Below are positions 1-5,051 of a stretch of DNA of 5,051 nt, in pieces. The translations under genes were made by a program, and so were the position numbers. Below the pieces are notes generated by a model, which saw only the letters and a list, made by a program, of their open reading frames with translations, had not been told where the DNA came from and searched no databases. The DNA lies in contig JAIXTU010000269.1 of assembly GCA_027483785.1 (NCBI GenBank), positions 1 to 5,051 of the forward strand, given 5' to 3'. The stretch is from Flavobacterium sp. Lineage in GTDB: Bacteria > Bacteroidota > Bacteroidia > Flavobacteriales > Flavobacteriaceae. Within the stretch, counting starts at the first letter, position 1. Every line of letters starts with the position of its first letter.

Positions 1-1
1 G

Positions 2-76
2 TCGGGGTGGCAGGATTCGAACCTGCGGCCTCCTGCTCCCAAAGCAGGCGCGATAACCGGGCTACGCTACACCCCG
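2..76 (-). tRNA. tRNA-Pro (anticodon UGG)
   Basis: Read on the minus strand this folds as a complete 75-base cloverleaf. The acceptor arm pairs CGGGGTG (76-70) with CACCCCG (9-3), followed by discriminator A at base 2. The anticodon stem CCTGC/GCAGG encloses loop TTTGGGA, giving anticodon UGG (bases 41-39), which reads proline CCN codons. The T arm is GCAGG-TTCGAAT-CCTGC. Base 1 would be the first base after the discriminator, so whether CCA is encoded cannot be seen here. It lies four bases downstream of tRNA-Ser and probably shares its transcript. I see no base out of place. Confidence 0.97.
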
Positions 77-80
77 AGAG

Positions 81-167
81 CGGAGAGTAAGGGATTCGAA
101 CCCTTGGTACCGTTTCCAGTACGCATGTTTAGCAAACATGTCCTTTCGGCCTCTCAGGCAACTCTCC
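81..167 (-). tRNA. tRNA-Ser (anticodon GCU)
   Basis: This 87-base minus-strand gene is a class II tRNA. The acceptor arm pairs GGAGAGT (167-161) with ACTCTCC (88-82), and the discriminator is G at base 81. The anticodon stem CATGT/ACATG closes loop TTGCTAA, giving anticodon GCU (bases 133-131), which reads serine AGC/AGU. The long variable arm, typical of tRNA-Ser, forms a six-pair stem GTACTG/CGGTAC with a GAAA tetraloop. The T arm is AAGGG-TTCGAAT-CCCTT. The discriminator is followed by CTCT and not CCA, so the 3' CCA must be added by a nucleotidyltransferase. It is the first gene of a two-tRNA unit. Confidence 0.97.
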
Positions 168-201
168 ATTGCTCGTAAACATTTCTGTTTTTAAGCGGTT
201 G

Positions 202-232
202 CAAATGTAAGCTTTCACACATAATTTGCAAA
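202..232 (-). promoter_or_regulatory. Bacteroidota-type promoter for the tRNA-Ser/tRNA-Pro unit
   Basis: On the minus strand TTTG (232-229) is followed after exactly 19 bases by TACATTTG (209-202). This matches the known Bacteroidota primary-sigma promoter: a TTTG or TTG box near -33 and TAnnTTTG near -7. Transcription would begin around base 195, leaving a leader of about 28 bases before tRNA-Ser at 167. Position and strand suit the tRNA pair well. The start point itself is inferred. Confidence 0.75.
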
Positions 233-311
233 CTTATCGACATCTTTTTTCCCGAAAACTTGCTGTTTTTCTACATCAATGCTCCCAAGAATTTGACTCT
301 CAACACTTCAA

Positions 312-755
312 CTATTTTCCTTCCGGCGAAATGTACGTCTTGTTTCCGTTGCTGTTGATGTAGTATTTGCCTCCTCGTGGTCCGGTATATACCTTCTTAC
401 CGTTATAAGTTCCCGAAACTTTATCAGCCGCTGCTTTCTTCTCTTTAGCACCTTCAGCCTTTAACTTCTTCCCTTCGGCCTTTATTCTCTCCTTTGTTGC
501 TTTTTCTTTTTCAGTTGTGGCTAATGTTGCCTTAGCTGCTGCTTTCTTTGAGTCGGCTTCACTTGATTTCTTTGCTTTGACAGCTTCTCCTTTTGCTACC
601 TTTGCTTTAGCTATAGCTGCTTTCCCATCTGCTTTAGCTTTAGCTTCCGTTTTTGCCTTAGCTTCTGTTGCTTTTTGCTTTAAAGTTTTGTCTTGAGCTT
701 GTACGCCTACTGCAAATAGTACCGCTAGCAAACTCATAAAAATTTGGTTTCTCAT
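312..755 (-). CDS. Secreted Lys/Ala-rich protein with C-terminal PBCV-type basic adaptor-like module
   Basis: This 147-residue protein has three parts. Residues 1-20 are a Sec signal peptide (Arg near the N-terminus, hydrophobic core, likely cut at VQA|QD). Residues 22-112 are almost entirely Lys, Ala, Glu and Thr, resembling a long charged helix or histone-H1-like tail. Residues 117-142 (bases 330-407) contain YTGPRGGKYYINSNGNKTYI, which closely resembles the small basic adaptor domain named after chlorella virus PBCV-1, where it is fused to kinases and other proteins. By recall, the same module occurs in short exported bacterial proteins, but its role there is not established. The mature protein is strongly basic and could bind nucleic acid, acidic polysaccharide or cell wall; this is inference. 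The gene is divergent from the dipeptidase gene across 50 bases and lies upstream of the tRNAs on the same strand. No clear promoter match or terminator was found. The ATG at 755 is supported by the signal peptide. Confidence 0.85.
   Translation of the reverse strand: MRNQIFMSLLAVLFAVGVQAQDKTLKQKATEAKAKTEAKAKADGKAAIAKAKVAKGEAVKAKKSSEADSKKAAAKATLATTEKEKATKERIKAEGKKLKAEGAKEKKAAADKVSGTYNGKKVYTGPRGGKYYINSNGNKTYISPEGK
420..692 (-). repeat. Low-complexity Lys/Ala/Glu coding region
   Basis: This stretch encodes residues 22-112 of the secreted basic protein. It is made of imperfect short units such as EAKAK, KAKA, AKAK and KAEGKK, seen in DNA as recurring TTTAGCT- and GCTTTAGC-like words on the plus strand. 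The units are degenerate, so this is a compositionally biased helix-forming segment and not a perfect tandem repeat. Length variation between strains would be expected but cannot be seen here. Confidence 0.6.
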
Positions 756-805
756 GTTTAATGAATTTAATTAGTTAACTTTCGTTATAAGTAAATCTAA
801 AATTA

Positions 806-1453
806 ATGTTTTTTTTAAAATTCCGATTTGCAATCTGCGTCCTTTTCTTAACGGCAAGTGCTTACAGCCAATCTGATTCTTCTTTTGTTGCAGTAACTTC
901 CTCTGAAAACAAGCTCGTGTTCGATTTAAAATACGCTACATCCGACAATTTTCTGAAAGCCGCCGTTTACGATTGTAACACTTGTTTTTTACGCGAAGAA
1001 GCAGAAAAAAAAAAAAAAAAAGCGGCTACCAAAGCATGGAAGAAATACAAGCTTCGTTTAAAATTGTTCGATTGTTATCGGCCATTAGCAGTTCAAGAAC
1101 GTATGTTTGCTTTGGTTTCGAATCCAGATTATGTAGCCGATCCCAAAAAAGGTTCGATTCACAATCGCGGTGCTGCTGTTGATTTAACGCTTATCGACGA
1201 AAACGGAGTTGAACTCGATATGGGAACTGCTTTCGATTTTTTTGGTGCTGAAGCTGCACATGCTTATGAAAACCTAACTGAAATCCAAAAATCGAATCGT
1301 AAGAAGTTACTCAACATTATGAAATCCGCAGGTTTTAAGCCGCTTCCCAGTGAATGGTGGCACTACAATTACGGAAAATCGCGGAAATTTAGTATCTCAA
1401 ATGAAAATCTGTGCTCGACTAAGGAAGATCTAAACAAGGTAGATGTAAACTAA
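806..1453 (+). CDS. D-alanyl-D-alanine dipeptidase, VanX/DdpX type (peptidase M15D), exported
   Basis: This 215-residue zinc metallopeptidase should hydrolyse the dipeptide D-Ala-D-Ala. All VanX landmark residues are present: FDCYRP with the substrate Arg (R92), SIHNRGAAVD with zinc ligands H119 and D126, and EWWHY with catalytic base E183 and zinc ligand H186. They correspond to R71, H116, D123, E181 and H184 of VanX. Residues 1-21 form a Sec signal peptide (likely cut AYS|QS), so the enzyme should act in the periplasm on released peptidoglycan dipeptide, as in D-Ala salvage. A glycopeptide-resistance role is unlikely: no vanH or D-Ala-D-Lac ligase is adjacent, and resistance VanX is cytoplasmic. 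Residues 68-72 are five lysines encoded by a 17-base A tract, in frame here. The final 35 bases overlap the convergent gene. No good promoter match was seen in the short AT-rich upstream spacer. Confidence 0.93.
   Translation: MFFLKFRFAICVLFLTASAYSQSDSSFVAVTSSENKLVFDLKYATSDNFLKAAVYDCNTCFLREEAEKKKKKAATKAWKKYKLRLKLFDCYRPLAVQERMFALVSNPDYVADPKKGSIHNRGAAVDLTLIDENGVELDMGTAFDFFGAEAAHAYENLTEIQKSNRKKLLNIMKSAGFKPLPSEWWHYNYGKSRKFSISNENLCSTKEDLNKVDVN
1005..1021 (+). repeat. Homopolymer of 17 A inside the dipeptidase gene
   Basis: Seventeen consecutive A bases cover the last two bases of codon 67 and codons 68-72 (five Lys). They lie in the helix before the FDCYRP motif. As written, the reading frame is intact. 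Losing one A would lead to TAA at 1059-1061; gaining one would lead to TGA at 1180-1182. In both cases every catalytic residue is lost. Tracts this long are prone to replication and transcription slippage, and also to sequencing error. Confidence 0.95.
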
Positions 1454-1991
1454 AAAAGCTCTCGGGTGAAGTTTCGTTTCCTGTAAGTTCTGATTTTAAT
1501 TGCTTTTTTAATATGATGTCGGTGGTTTCTGTGGTGTATTTCACCCGCATTAAAATCACAGGCGATTCTCGCAACAATTCGATACTTCCCTTGGTGAATA
1601 GAAAATCGGCTGCTAAAATACGTGCCGATTCTGCCGTACCCGTTTGAACCAAATTACTACACATATCGGAACTGGCGTAGTGCAATGTTACAATCTTACC
1701 GTTTTGTAATTGGAGGTATATTTTGCTTGATGCATCGAAACAAACGGCCTTGCTGAAATCTTTTGTCTTTTCTATCAGCTCGTAACGCAAAATGGGCGTG
1801 CCATTCGACTGCAACAACTTGAAAGAAAGAAAAGTTTGCTTACCGTCGAAGATACGTTCGTGTACGAGATACGATTTCGCCTCGCGATAGGTACCAAGAC
1901 TGTCGGTTACGTTAATATCCCACTTACAATCGGTTTGACCGAAAACAACGGAGAAACAAAAAAAGCCAATAATCGTTACTAATACTTTCAT
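1419..1991 (-). CDS. Unrecognised secreted protein, last gene of the rsmE operon
   Basis: I do not recognise a family for this 190-residue protein. Residues 1-18 form a signal peptide (Lys near the N-terminus, hydrophobic core, likely cut VFG|QT), so it is exported. The mature part is rich in alternating beta-type stretches such as KIYLQLQNGKIVTLHY (residues 90-105) and VILMRVKYTTE (145-155). It contains four cysteines (22, 84, 111, 186), which could form two disulfides in the periplasm. The pattern of a beta segment with TTE followed by a C-terminal PCL resembles many small Bacteroidota exported proteins of unknown role; that similarity is an impression. Its ATG overlaps the TGA of the methyltransferase gene by four bases (ATGA), so it is probably translated by coupling. 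Its 3' end overlaps the convergent dipeptidase gene by 35 bases. Function cannot be assigned. Confidence 0.8.
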   Translation of the reverse strand: MKVLVTIIGFFCFSVVFGQTDCKWDINVTDSLGTYREAKSYLVHERIFDGKQTFLSFKLLQSNGTPILRYELIEKTKDFSKAVCFDASSKIYLQLQNGKIVTLHYASSDMCSNLVQTGTAESARILAADFLFTKGSIELLRESPVILMRVKYTTETTDIILKKQLKSELTGNETSPESFFSLHLPCLDLP

Positions 1992-3157
1992 ACTTTTTCA
2001 CATAGAATAACCACTTTCCCATAGGCTAAGGAAGTGGTAAAAAAGGTGTAGACGTCGCCCCCATCTTTAATTTTAAACTTTTTTCGAAGCGCTTCTGGAG
2101 TTTCAAAGAAGTTTCGTGTACTGATGTTCATTTTCTTAGACTGCCAATGATAATAATACTTTTTTTGGTACGGAAAAACCTCTTGTATCTTAAAACGTCT
2201 ACCGGGAAAGTCGCGTAATTCCTCAGAAACAAACAAATGAGAAAACTCCGCCAGTTTTGCAACTTCGTATTTCTTACTCAAGTAATTTACCGCTCCCGAC
2301 TTCATTAGCGCTGCATTGGGTTCATATAAATAGCCATTTAAATTTTCGGCTAAGCGTACAAAATCGGTATTGGTTTCAATTTTTTCTAAAGATGTTCCGT
2401 CGGAAGATAAATTAACGGCAAAAATCTGCGGTGATTCTGGCGCAACTGAATTTAAAATCCACAACAATTCTTTGACTTCATTCTTAACCGCAACGATATA
2501 AATTTCCGCTACGTTTTTAAAATCTCTTAAACCAGCAGCAATATCCAGCATCGGCGATGTTTTCACTAAAACATTTCTGGTACGGCTAAAGATATCATCT
2601 TGAACAAGCGTCACATCTGGTTCGCATTCCGATAAATTAAAGACCTTTTGGTTTGCTTTATCCCGACGCGCCGGATCAATGTAAATCCAATCGTATTGCT
2701 TGTCGTTATTGAACAAATGTGCCAATCCATTAATGTGTTCGCAGCTAATATTGTTTGCTCCTAAAACCTTGAAATTATGTGCCGCAAAAATCGATAATGC
2801 TTCGCTAAGTTCGCAATGCGTTACTTGTTTAACATGCTTTGAAAAATACAAACTATCGATTCCTAGACCACCTGTCACATCTAGCAGCGAGTCGCCCGAA
2901 ACCAACCTTGCTTTAAAACTTGCTGTTGCTTCCGAAGAAGTTTGTTCGACAGAAACCGCCGATGGGAACACCACAAGCGGATTGTTTACGTAGGTGGGCA
3001 ACTTTTTTGCTGCTTTTTGTCGCGAAGCAATTTGCTGAAATATAAAATGCTTATTTTCTTCATCAAAGGGAAATTTCGACAAACTCAGTTTGCCTAAATC
3101 GGAAAAACGATTCTCAAAAATAAACGTACGTATTTCTTGGGTCAACTGCTCAGTCAT
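1988..3157 (-). CDS. Class I SAM-dependent methyltransferase with THUMP-like region (PG_1098 type)
   Basis: This protein of 389 residues (390 if the GTG at 3160 is used) is a predicted methyltransferase, probably acting on RNA. Counting from the GTG, residues 92-100 (LLDVTGGLG) form the SAM-binding glycine loop, E117 is the acidic residue at the end of the second strand, and IDPARRD (161-167) is the motif IV equivalent of DPPY/DPPF. Other conserved-looking blocks are KTSPMLD (200-206) and YEPNAALMKSG (279-289). The N-terminal 80 residues and the C-terminal region with FPGRRF and NISTRNF match the layout of Bacteroidota proteins annotated as THUMP-like domain methyltransferases. The exact substrate is not known to me. 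I prefer the ATG at 3157, which overlaps the upstream TGA as TGATG; the GTG gives a four-base GTGA overlap. It is cotranscribed with the AI-2E family gene upstream and overlaps the next gene by ATGA. Confidence 0.88.
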   Translation of the reverse strand: MTEQLTQEIRTFIFENRFSDLGKLSLSKFPFDEENKHFIFQQIASRQKAAKKLPTYVNNPLVVFPSAVSVEQTSSEATASFKARLVSGDSLLDVTGGLGIDSLYFSKHVKQVTHCELSEALSIFAAHNFKVLGANNISCEHINGLAHLFNNDKQYDWIYIDPARRDKANQKVFNLSECEPDVTLVQDDIFSRTRNVLVKTSPMLDIAAGLRDFKNVAEIYIVAVKNEVKELLWILNSVAPESPQIFAVNLSSDGTSLEKIETNTDFVRLAENLNGYLYEPNAALMKSGAVNYLSKKYEVAKLAEFSHLFVSEELRDFPGRRFKIQEVFPYQKKYYYHWQSKKMNISTRNFFETPEALRKKFKIKDGGDVYTFFTTSLAYGKVVILCEKV

Positions 3158-4245
3158 CACATATTTTGTGTGAGAATTTGAACAAATTTATTGTTTGGAA
3201 AAAACTCCTTAGCGATAATTTTTAACATGGTGTAGAGCGGAACCGCCGCAATCATGAGTAAAACGCCTCCTAAAAATCCGGCAATCAAAATAACTAAAAA
3301 TATCTCCAACGGATGAGAGTTCGTGCTTTTTGAGAAAATTAGCGGTTGCGACACGTTGTTATCAATCAGCTGAACAATCCAAAATCCGATAAGAATATAA
3401 ATTGTAGTCGGAAGAATTTCGCTCTGAAAATCTTGTCCCAAATGACTCATCATGGTTAACAAGGCTGCTAAAAATGAAGCAATTAATGGTCCGATGTACG
3501 GAATAATATTCAGTATTGCACAAATAAAAGCGATTACTAATGCGTTCGGAACTCCAAAAATTATCAACACAATAAAGTACAAAACGAACACAATTCCTAA
3601 CTGAAGCAATAAGGCAACGAAATAACTACTGAGCATTTCATTGATCGATTCGATTGAATTTGCTGTGCGCTCACGCTGATCTTTTGGTATCAATCGCTGA
3701 ATATTAAACGTAATTTGCTGCTTATCTTTTAAAAAGAAGAACGTGATAAAAAGCGTGCTACCAATTGCCATACCAATATTTCCTAAGGCGCCCAATAAGT
3801 TGTTAAGAATATTTGGAATAAAATTGAAATCAATAACATTAGCCGGATTGAATTTTGCCACCTCATCGGCTGCATTTATATGGTGCTCTTCTAAAAAGGT
3901 AACCAAATCGTTCTTCAAAGAAACTACATTTTTCTCGATATCGGCAATGTTCAATACAGCTAAATGATTTCCTTGTTCGATAATTAGCGGCACCAAGAGT
4001 GCAATGAAACCAACAATAAAACTAACGTAGATAAACAATACGGCTATTACTGCAGCATTGTTTGAGAATTTGAATTTATTCTTGAAAAAACGCAATAGAG
4101 GTCGGCCAATGAGCGTAAGAACCAGCGCAGTAATAAGATACATTAAAACAGAACTTATGGCCGACAAGAAATAATATGCAGCTACGATTCCCGCAAGTAT
4201 GAAAATCGCTCTGAGTAATCCGTTGCTGACTTCTTTGGCTGTCAT
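3157..4245 (-). CDS. AI-2E family transporter (PerM/TqsA/YdiK-like membrane protein)
   Basis: This 362-residue inner-membrane protein belongs to the AI-2E transporter family (pfam01594). About eight hydrophobic segments are visible, roughly at residues 11-29, 33-50, 62-88, 155-175, 211-233, 235-268, 279-296 and 313-345. A soluble, charged loop at about 90-150 separates the third and fourth, as is usual for the family. Family motifs are NIIPYIGP (246-253), DNNVSQPLIFSKSTNSHPLE (295-314) and the final GG-x-MIAAVPLYTMLK. Members have been linked to autoinducer-2 export (TqsA) or to sodium or other antiport, and most Bacteroidota members have no assigned substrate, so no quorum-sensing role should be assumed. 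It starts one base after the stop of the DUF4159 gene, and its TGA overlaps the ATG of the methyltransferase gene. Length is normal. Confidence 0.93.
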   Translation of the reverse strand: MTAKEVSNGLLRAIFILAGIVAAYYFLSAISSVLMYLITALVLTLIGRPLLRFFKNKFKFSNNAAVIAVLFIYVSFIVGFIALLVPLIIEQGNHLAVLNIADIEKNVVSLKNDLVTFLEEHHINAADEVAKFNPANVIDFNFIPNILNNLLGALGNIGMAIGSTLFITFFFLKDKQQITFNIQRLIPKDQRERTANSIESINEMLSSYFVALLLQLGIVFVLYFIVLIIFGVPNALVIAFICAILNIIPYIGPLIASFLAALLTMMSHLGQDFQSEILPTTIYILIGFWIVQLIDNNVSQPLIFSKSTNSHPLEIFLVILIAGFLGGVLLMIAAVPLYTMLKIIAKEFFPNNKFVQILTQNM

Positions 4246-4246
4246 A

Positions 4247-4891
4247 TTAGTAATTGAAAACGTAGTGAATAATATTAGCCCCCATTTTTAGCGCTTTTTC
4301 GCGAACTTCTTTCGGATCGTTATGCACTTCTTGATTTTCCCAACCGTCGCCCAAATCGGTCTCGGTGGTGAATAAGAATGCAAGTCGATTATTAATAAAT
4401 AAGCCGAAAGCTTTTGGCGCTTTTCCGTCGTGTTCGTGAATTTTTGGCAAGCCGGCAGGAAAAGCGAAAGGTTTTTGAAAAATAGGATGAGCAGCCGGAA
4501 GTTCCACCAAAGGTGTTTGCGGAAAAGCTTTTTTAATTTGTTGTGGCAAATACTGGCTCATACCATAGTTGTCATCAAAATGAACGAAACCGCCACCTTC
4601 AAGGTATTTTCTCAAGTTCTCAATTTCGGCGTCGGAAAAAACCACATTACCATGACCTGTTGCGTGAATAAACGGATACGAAAATAAATCCGGACTAGAA
4701 AGCTCGACCGTTTGGGGTTTGGAAGCAATTTTAGTTCCTATATTAAGATTACAAAACTTAATTAAGTTAGGAAGCGACGTTGGGTTAGCATACCAATCGC
4801 CACCACCTCCGTATTTCAGGAGCGCAATTTCTTGTCCGCGTGCGCAAAAAGCAGCACCCAATAAAATACTCAAGAAAATAAATTTCCTCAT
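4247..4891 (-). CDS. DUF4159 domain-containing exported protein
   Basis: This 214-residue protein matches the DUF4159 family throughout. Residues 1-19 form a signal peptide, probably cut at ARG|QE; C16 lacks a proper lipobox, so it is probably not a lipoprotein. Conserved blocks follow in order: LKYGGGGDWYANP (25-37), HATGHGNVVFSD (76-87), GGFVHFDDNYG (100-110), IHEHDGK (151-157) and DLGDGWE (179-185). By family knowledge the fold is thought to resemble class I glutamine amidotransferase or ThuA-like domains. No catalytic Cys-His-Glu triad is evident, and no reaction is established. The many His and Asp residues in conserved loops could suit metal or sugar binding, which is inference. The start overlaps the rsmE stop as ATGA, and its TAA is one base from the AI-2E gene start, placing it firmly in the operon. 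Confidence 0.92.
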   Translation of the reverse strand: MRKFIFLSILLGAAFCARGQEIALLKYGGGGDWYANPTSLPNLIKFCNLNIGTKIASKPQTVELSSPDLFSYPFIHATGHGNVVFSDAEIENLRKYLEGGGFVHFDDNYGMSQYLPQQIKKAFPQTPLVELPAAHPIFQKPFAFPAGLPKIHEHDGKAPKAFGLFINNRLAFLFTTETDLGDGWENQEVHNDPKEVREKALKMGANIIHYVFNY

Positions 4892-5051
4892 GGTAATTGC
4901 TTCAAATTAAACGTCATAACGGCTACTAATCCTGCTGTTTCGGTGCGCAGTCTGTTTGTTCCTAAACTGGCTACCTGAAAACCGTGATCGAGTGCAAAGG
5001 CAACTTCTTCTGGGGTAAAATCGCCCTCCGGACCAATGAATACCGCAGCAC
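4888..5051 (-). CDS. rsmE: 16S rRNA (uracil-1498-N3)-methyltransferase RsmE, C-terminal part only
   Basis: The gene enters from the right edge of the window; only the last 53 codons and TGA (4890-4888) are visible, the first complete codon starting at base 5049. The translated end contains IGPEGDFTPEE and SLGTNRLRTETAG, the hallmark SAM-binding trefoil-knot motifs of the SPOUT-class enzyme RsmE, which methylates N3 of U1498 in 16S rRNA using SAM. The protein ends normally shortly after the second motif. Its stop overlaps the DUF4159 start as ATGA, making it the most upstream visible gene of the operon; the promoter must lie outside the window. Nothing looks broken. Confidence 0.95.
   Translation of the reverse strand, partial: AAVFIGPEGDFTPEEVAFALDHGFQVASLGTNRLRTETAGLVAVMTFNLKQLP

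Noticed and set aside
254..271. Possible terminator hairpin GAAAA/TTTTC downstream of the secreted basic protein gene
   Set aside because: The stem is only five AT-rich pairs with an eight-base loop and no T tract follows on the minus strand.
792..799. TAGATTTA on the minus strand, a near match to the TAnnTTTG box for the secreted basic protein gene
   Set aside because: The last base mismatches and no TTTG or TTG box lies 17-23 bases upstream; the nearest TTG (833-831) is 31 bases away.
982..1182. Open plus-strand frame of 66 codons overlapping the dipeptidase gene
   Set aside because: It is the other reading frame of the dipeptidase gene through the A tract; the composition is not protein-like. 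It matters only as the frame entered after a one-base insertion.
806..1453. Vancomycin resistance gene cluster
   Set aside because: Only a VanX-type enzyme is present, with a signal peptide; no vanH, ligase or two-component regulator is visible, so resistance is not supported.
2700..2993. Open plus-strand frame opposite the methyltransferase gene
   Set aside because: It lies wholly antisense to a well-supported conserved gene and shows no recognisable domain.
3743..3967. Open plus-strand frame opposite the AI-2E gene
   Set aside because: It is an antisense shadow of a conserved membrane protein gene.
3157..4245. Quorum-sensing system based on the AI-2E family name
   Set aside because: The family name reflects one member; no luxS, lsr or sensor gene is in the window.
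4430..4910. Two open plus-strand frames (4430-4687 and 4719-4910) opposite the DUF4159 gene
   Set aside because: Both are antisense to a clearly conserved family and have no start signal or domain of their own.
1..5051. Mobile element, prophage, CRISPR array or defence island
   Set aside because: I saw no transposase, integrase, terminal inverted repeats, regularly spaced repeats or known defence domains; the tRNA genes show no duplicated 3' end indicating integration within the visible sequence.

Overview
This 5,051-base window is AT-rich and very probably comes from a chromosome of the Bacteroidota, most likely a flavobacterium-like member. Four things point there. A promoter of the Bacteroidota type (TTTG, 19 bases, TAnnTTTG) lies in front of the tRNA genes. 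Shine-Dalgarno sequences are not evident. A DUF4159 protein and a 'THUMP-like' methyltransferase of the PG_1098 type, both common in this phylum, are present. Several short secreted proteins carry signal peptides ending in a Q-type cleavage site (such as VQA|QD or VFG|QT). The genus cannot be told from the sequence.

Layout. Bases 1-167 hold two tRNA genes on the minus strand, tRNA-Ser(GCU) then tRNA-Pro(UGG), four bases apart and apparently co-transcribed from a promoter at 202-232. Bases 168-311 are non-coding and, apart from that promoter, show nothing I can support. Bases 312-755 (minus) encode a small secreted Lys/Ala-rich protein that ends in a module resembling the PBCV-type basic adaptor domain of chlorella viruses. 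A 50-base, about 16% GC, divergent spacer separates it from a plus-strand gene (806-1453) for a periplasmic VanX/DdpX-type D-Ala-D-Ala dipeptidase. That gene contains a 17-base run of A.

From 5051 down to 1419 the minus strand is one tightly packed block of five genes: rsmE (only its 3' end is in the window), a DUF4159 secreted protein, an AI-2E family membrane protein, a SAM-dependent methyltransferase with a THUMP-like region, and an unrecognised secreted protein. Junctions are 4-base ATGA overlaps, a 1-base TGATG overlap or a 1-base gap, so they are almost certainly one operon with translational coupling. Its last gene runs 35 bases into the 3' end of the convergent dipeptidase gene.

Functionally the window looks mostly like housekeeping: tRNAs, rRNA/RNA modification (RsmE and the second methyltransferase), a membrane transporter-like protein and cell-envelope or peptidoglycan-related secreted proteins. 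No phage, insertion sequence, CRISPR array or recognisable defence system was seen. The two points most worth a second look are the A17 tract in the dipeptidase gene (possible phase variation or slippage) and the secreted protein with the virus-type basic module.
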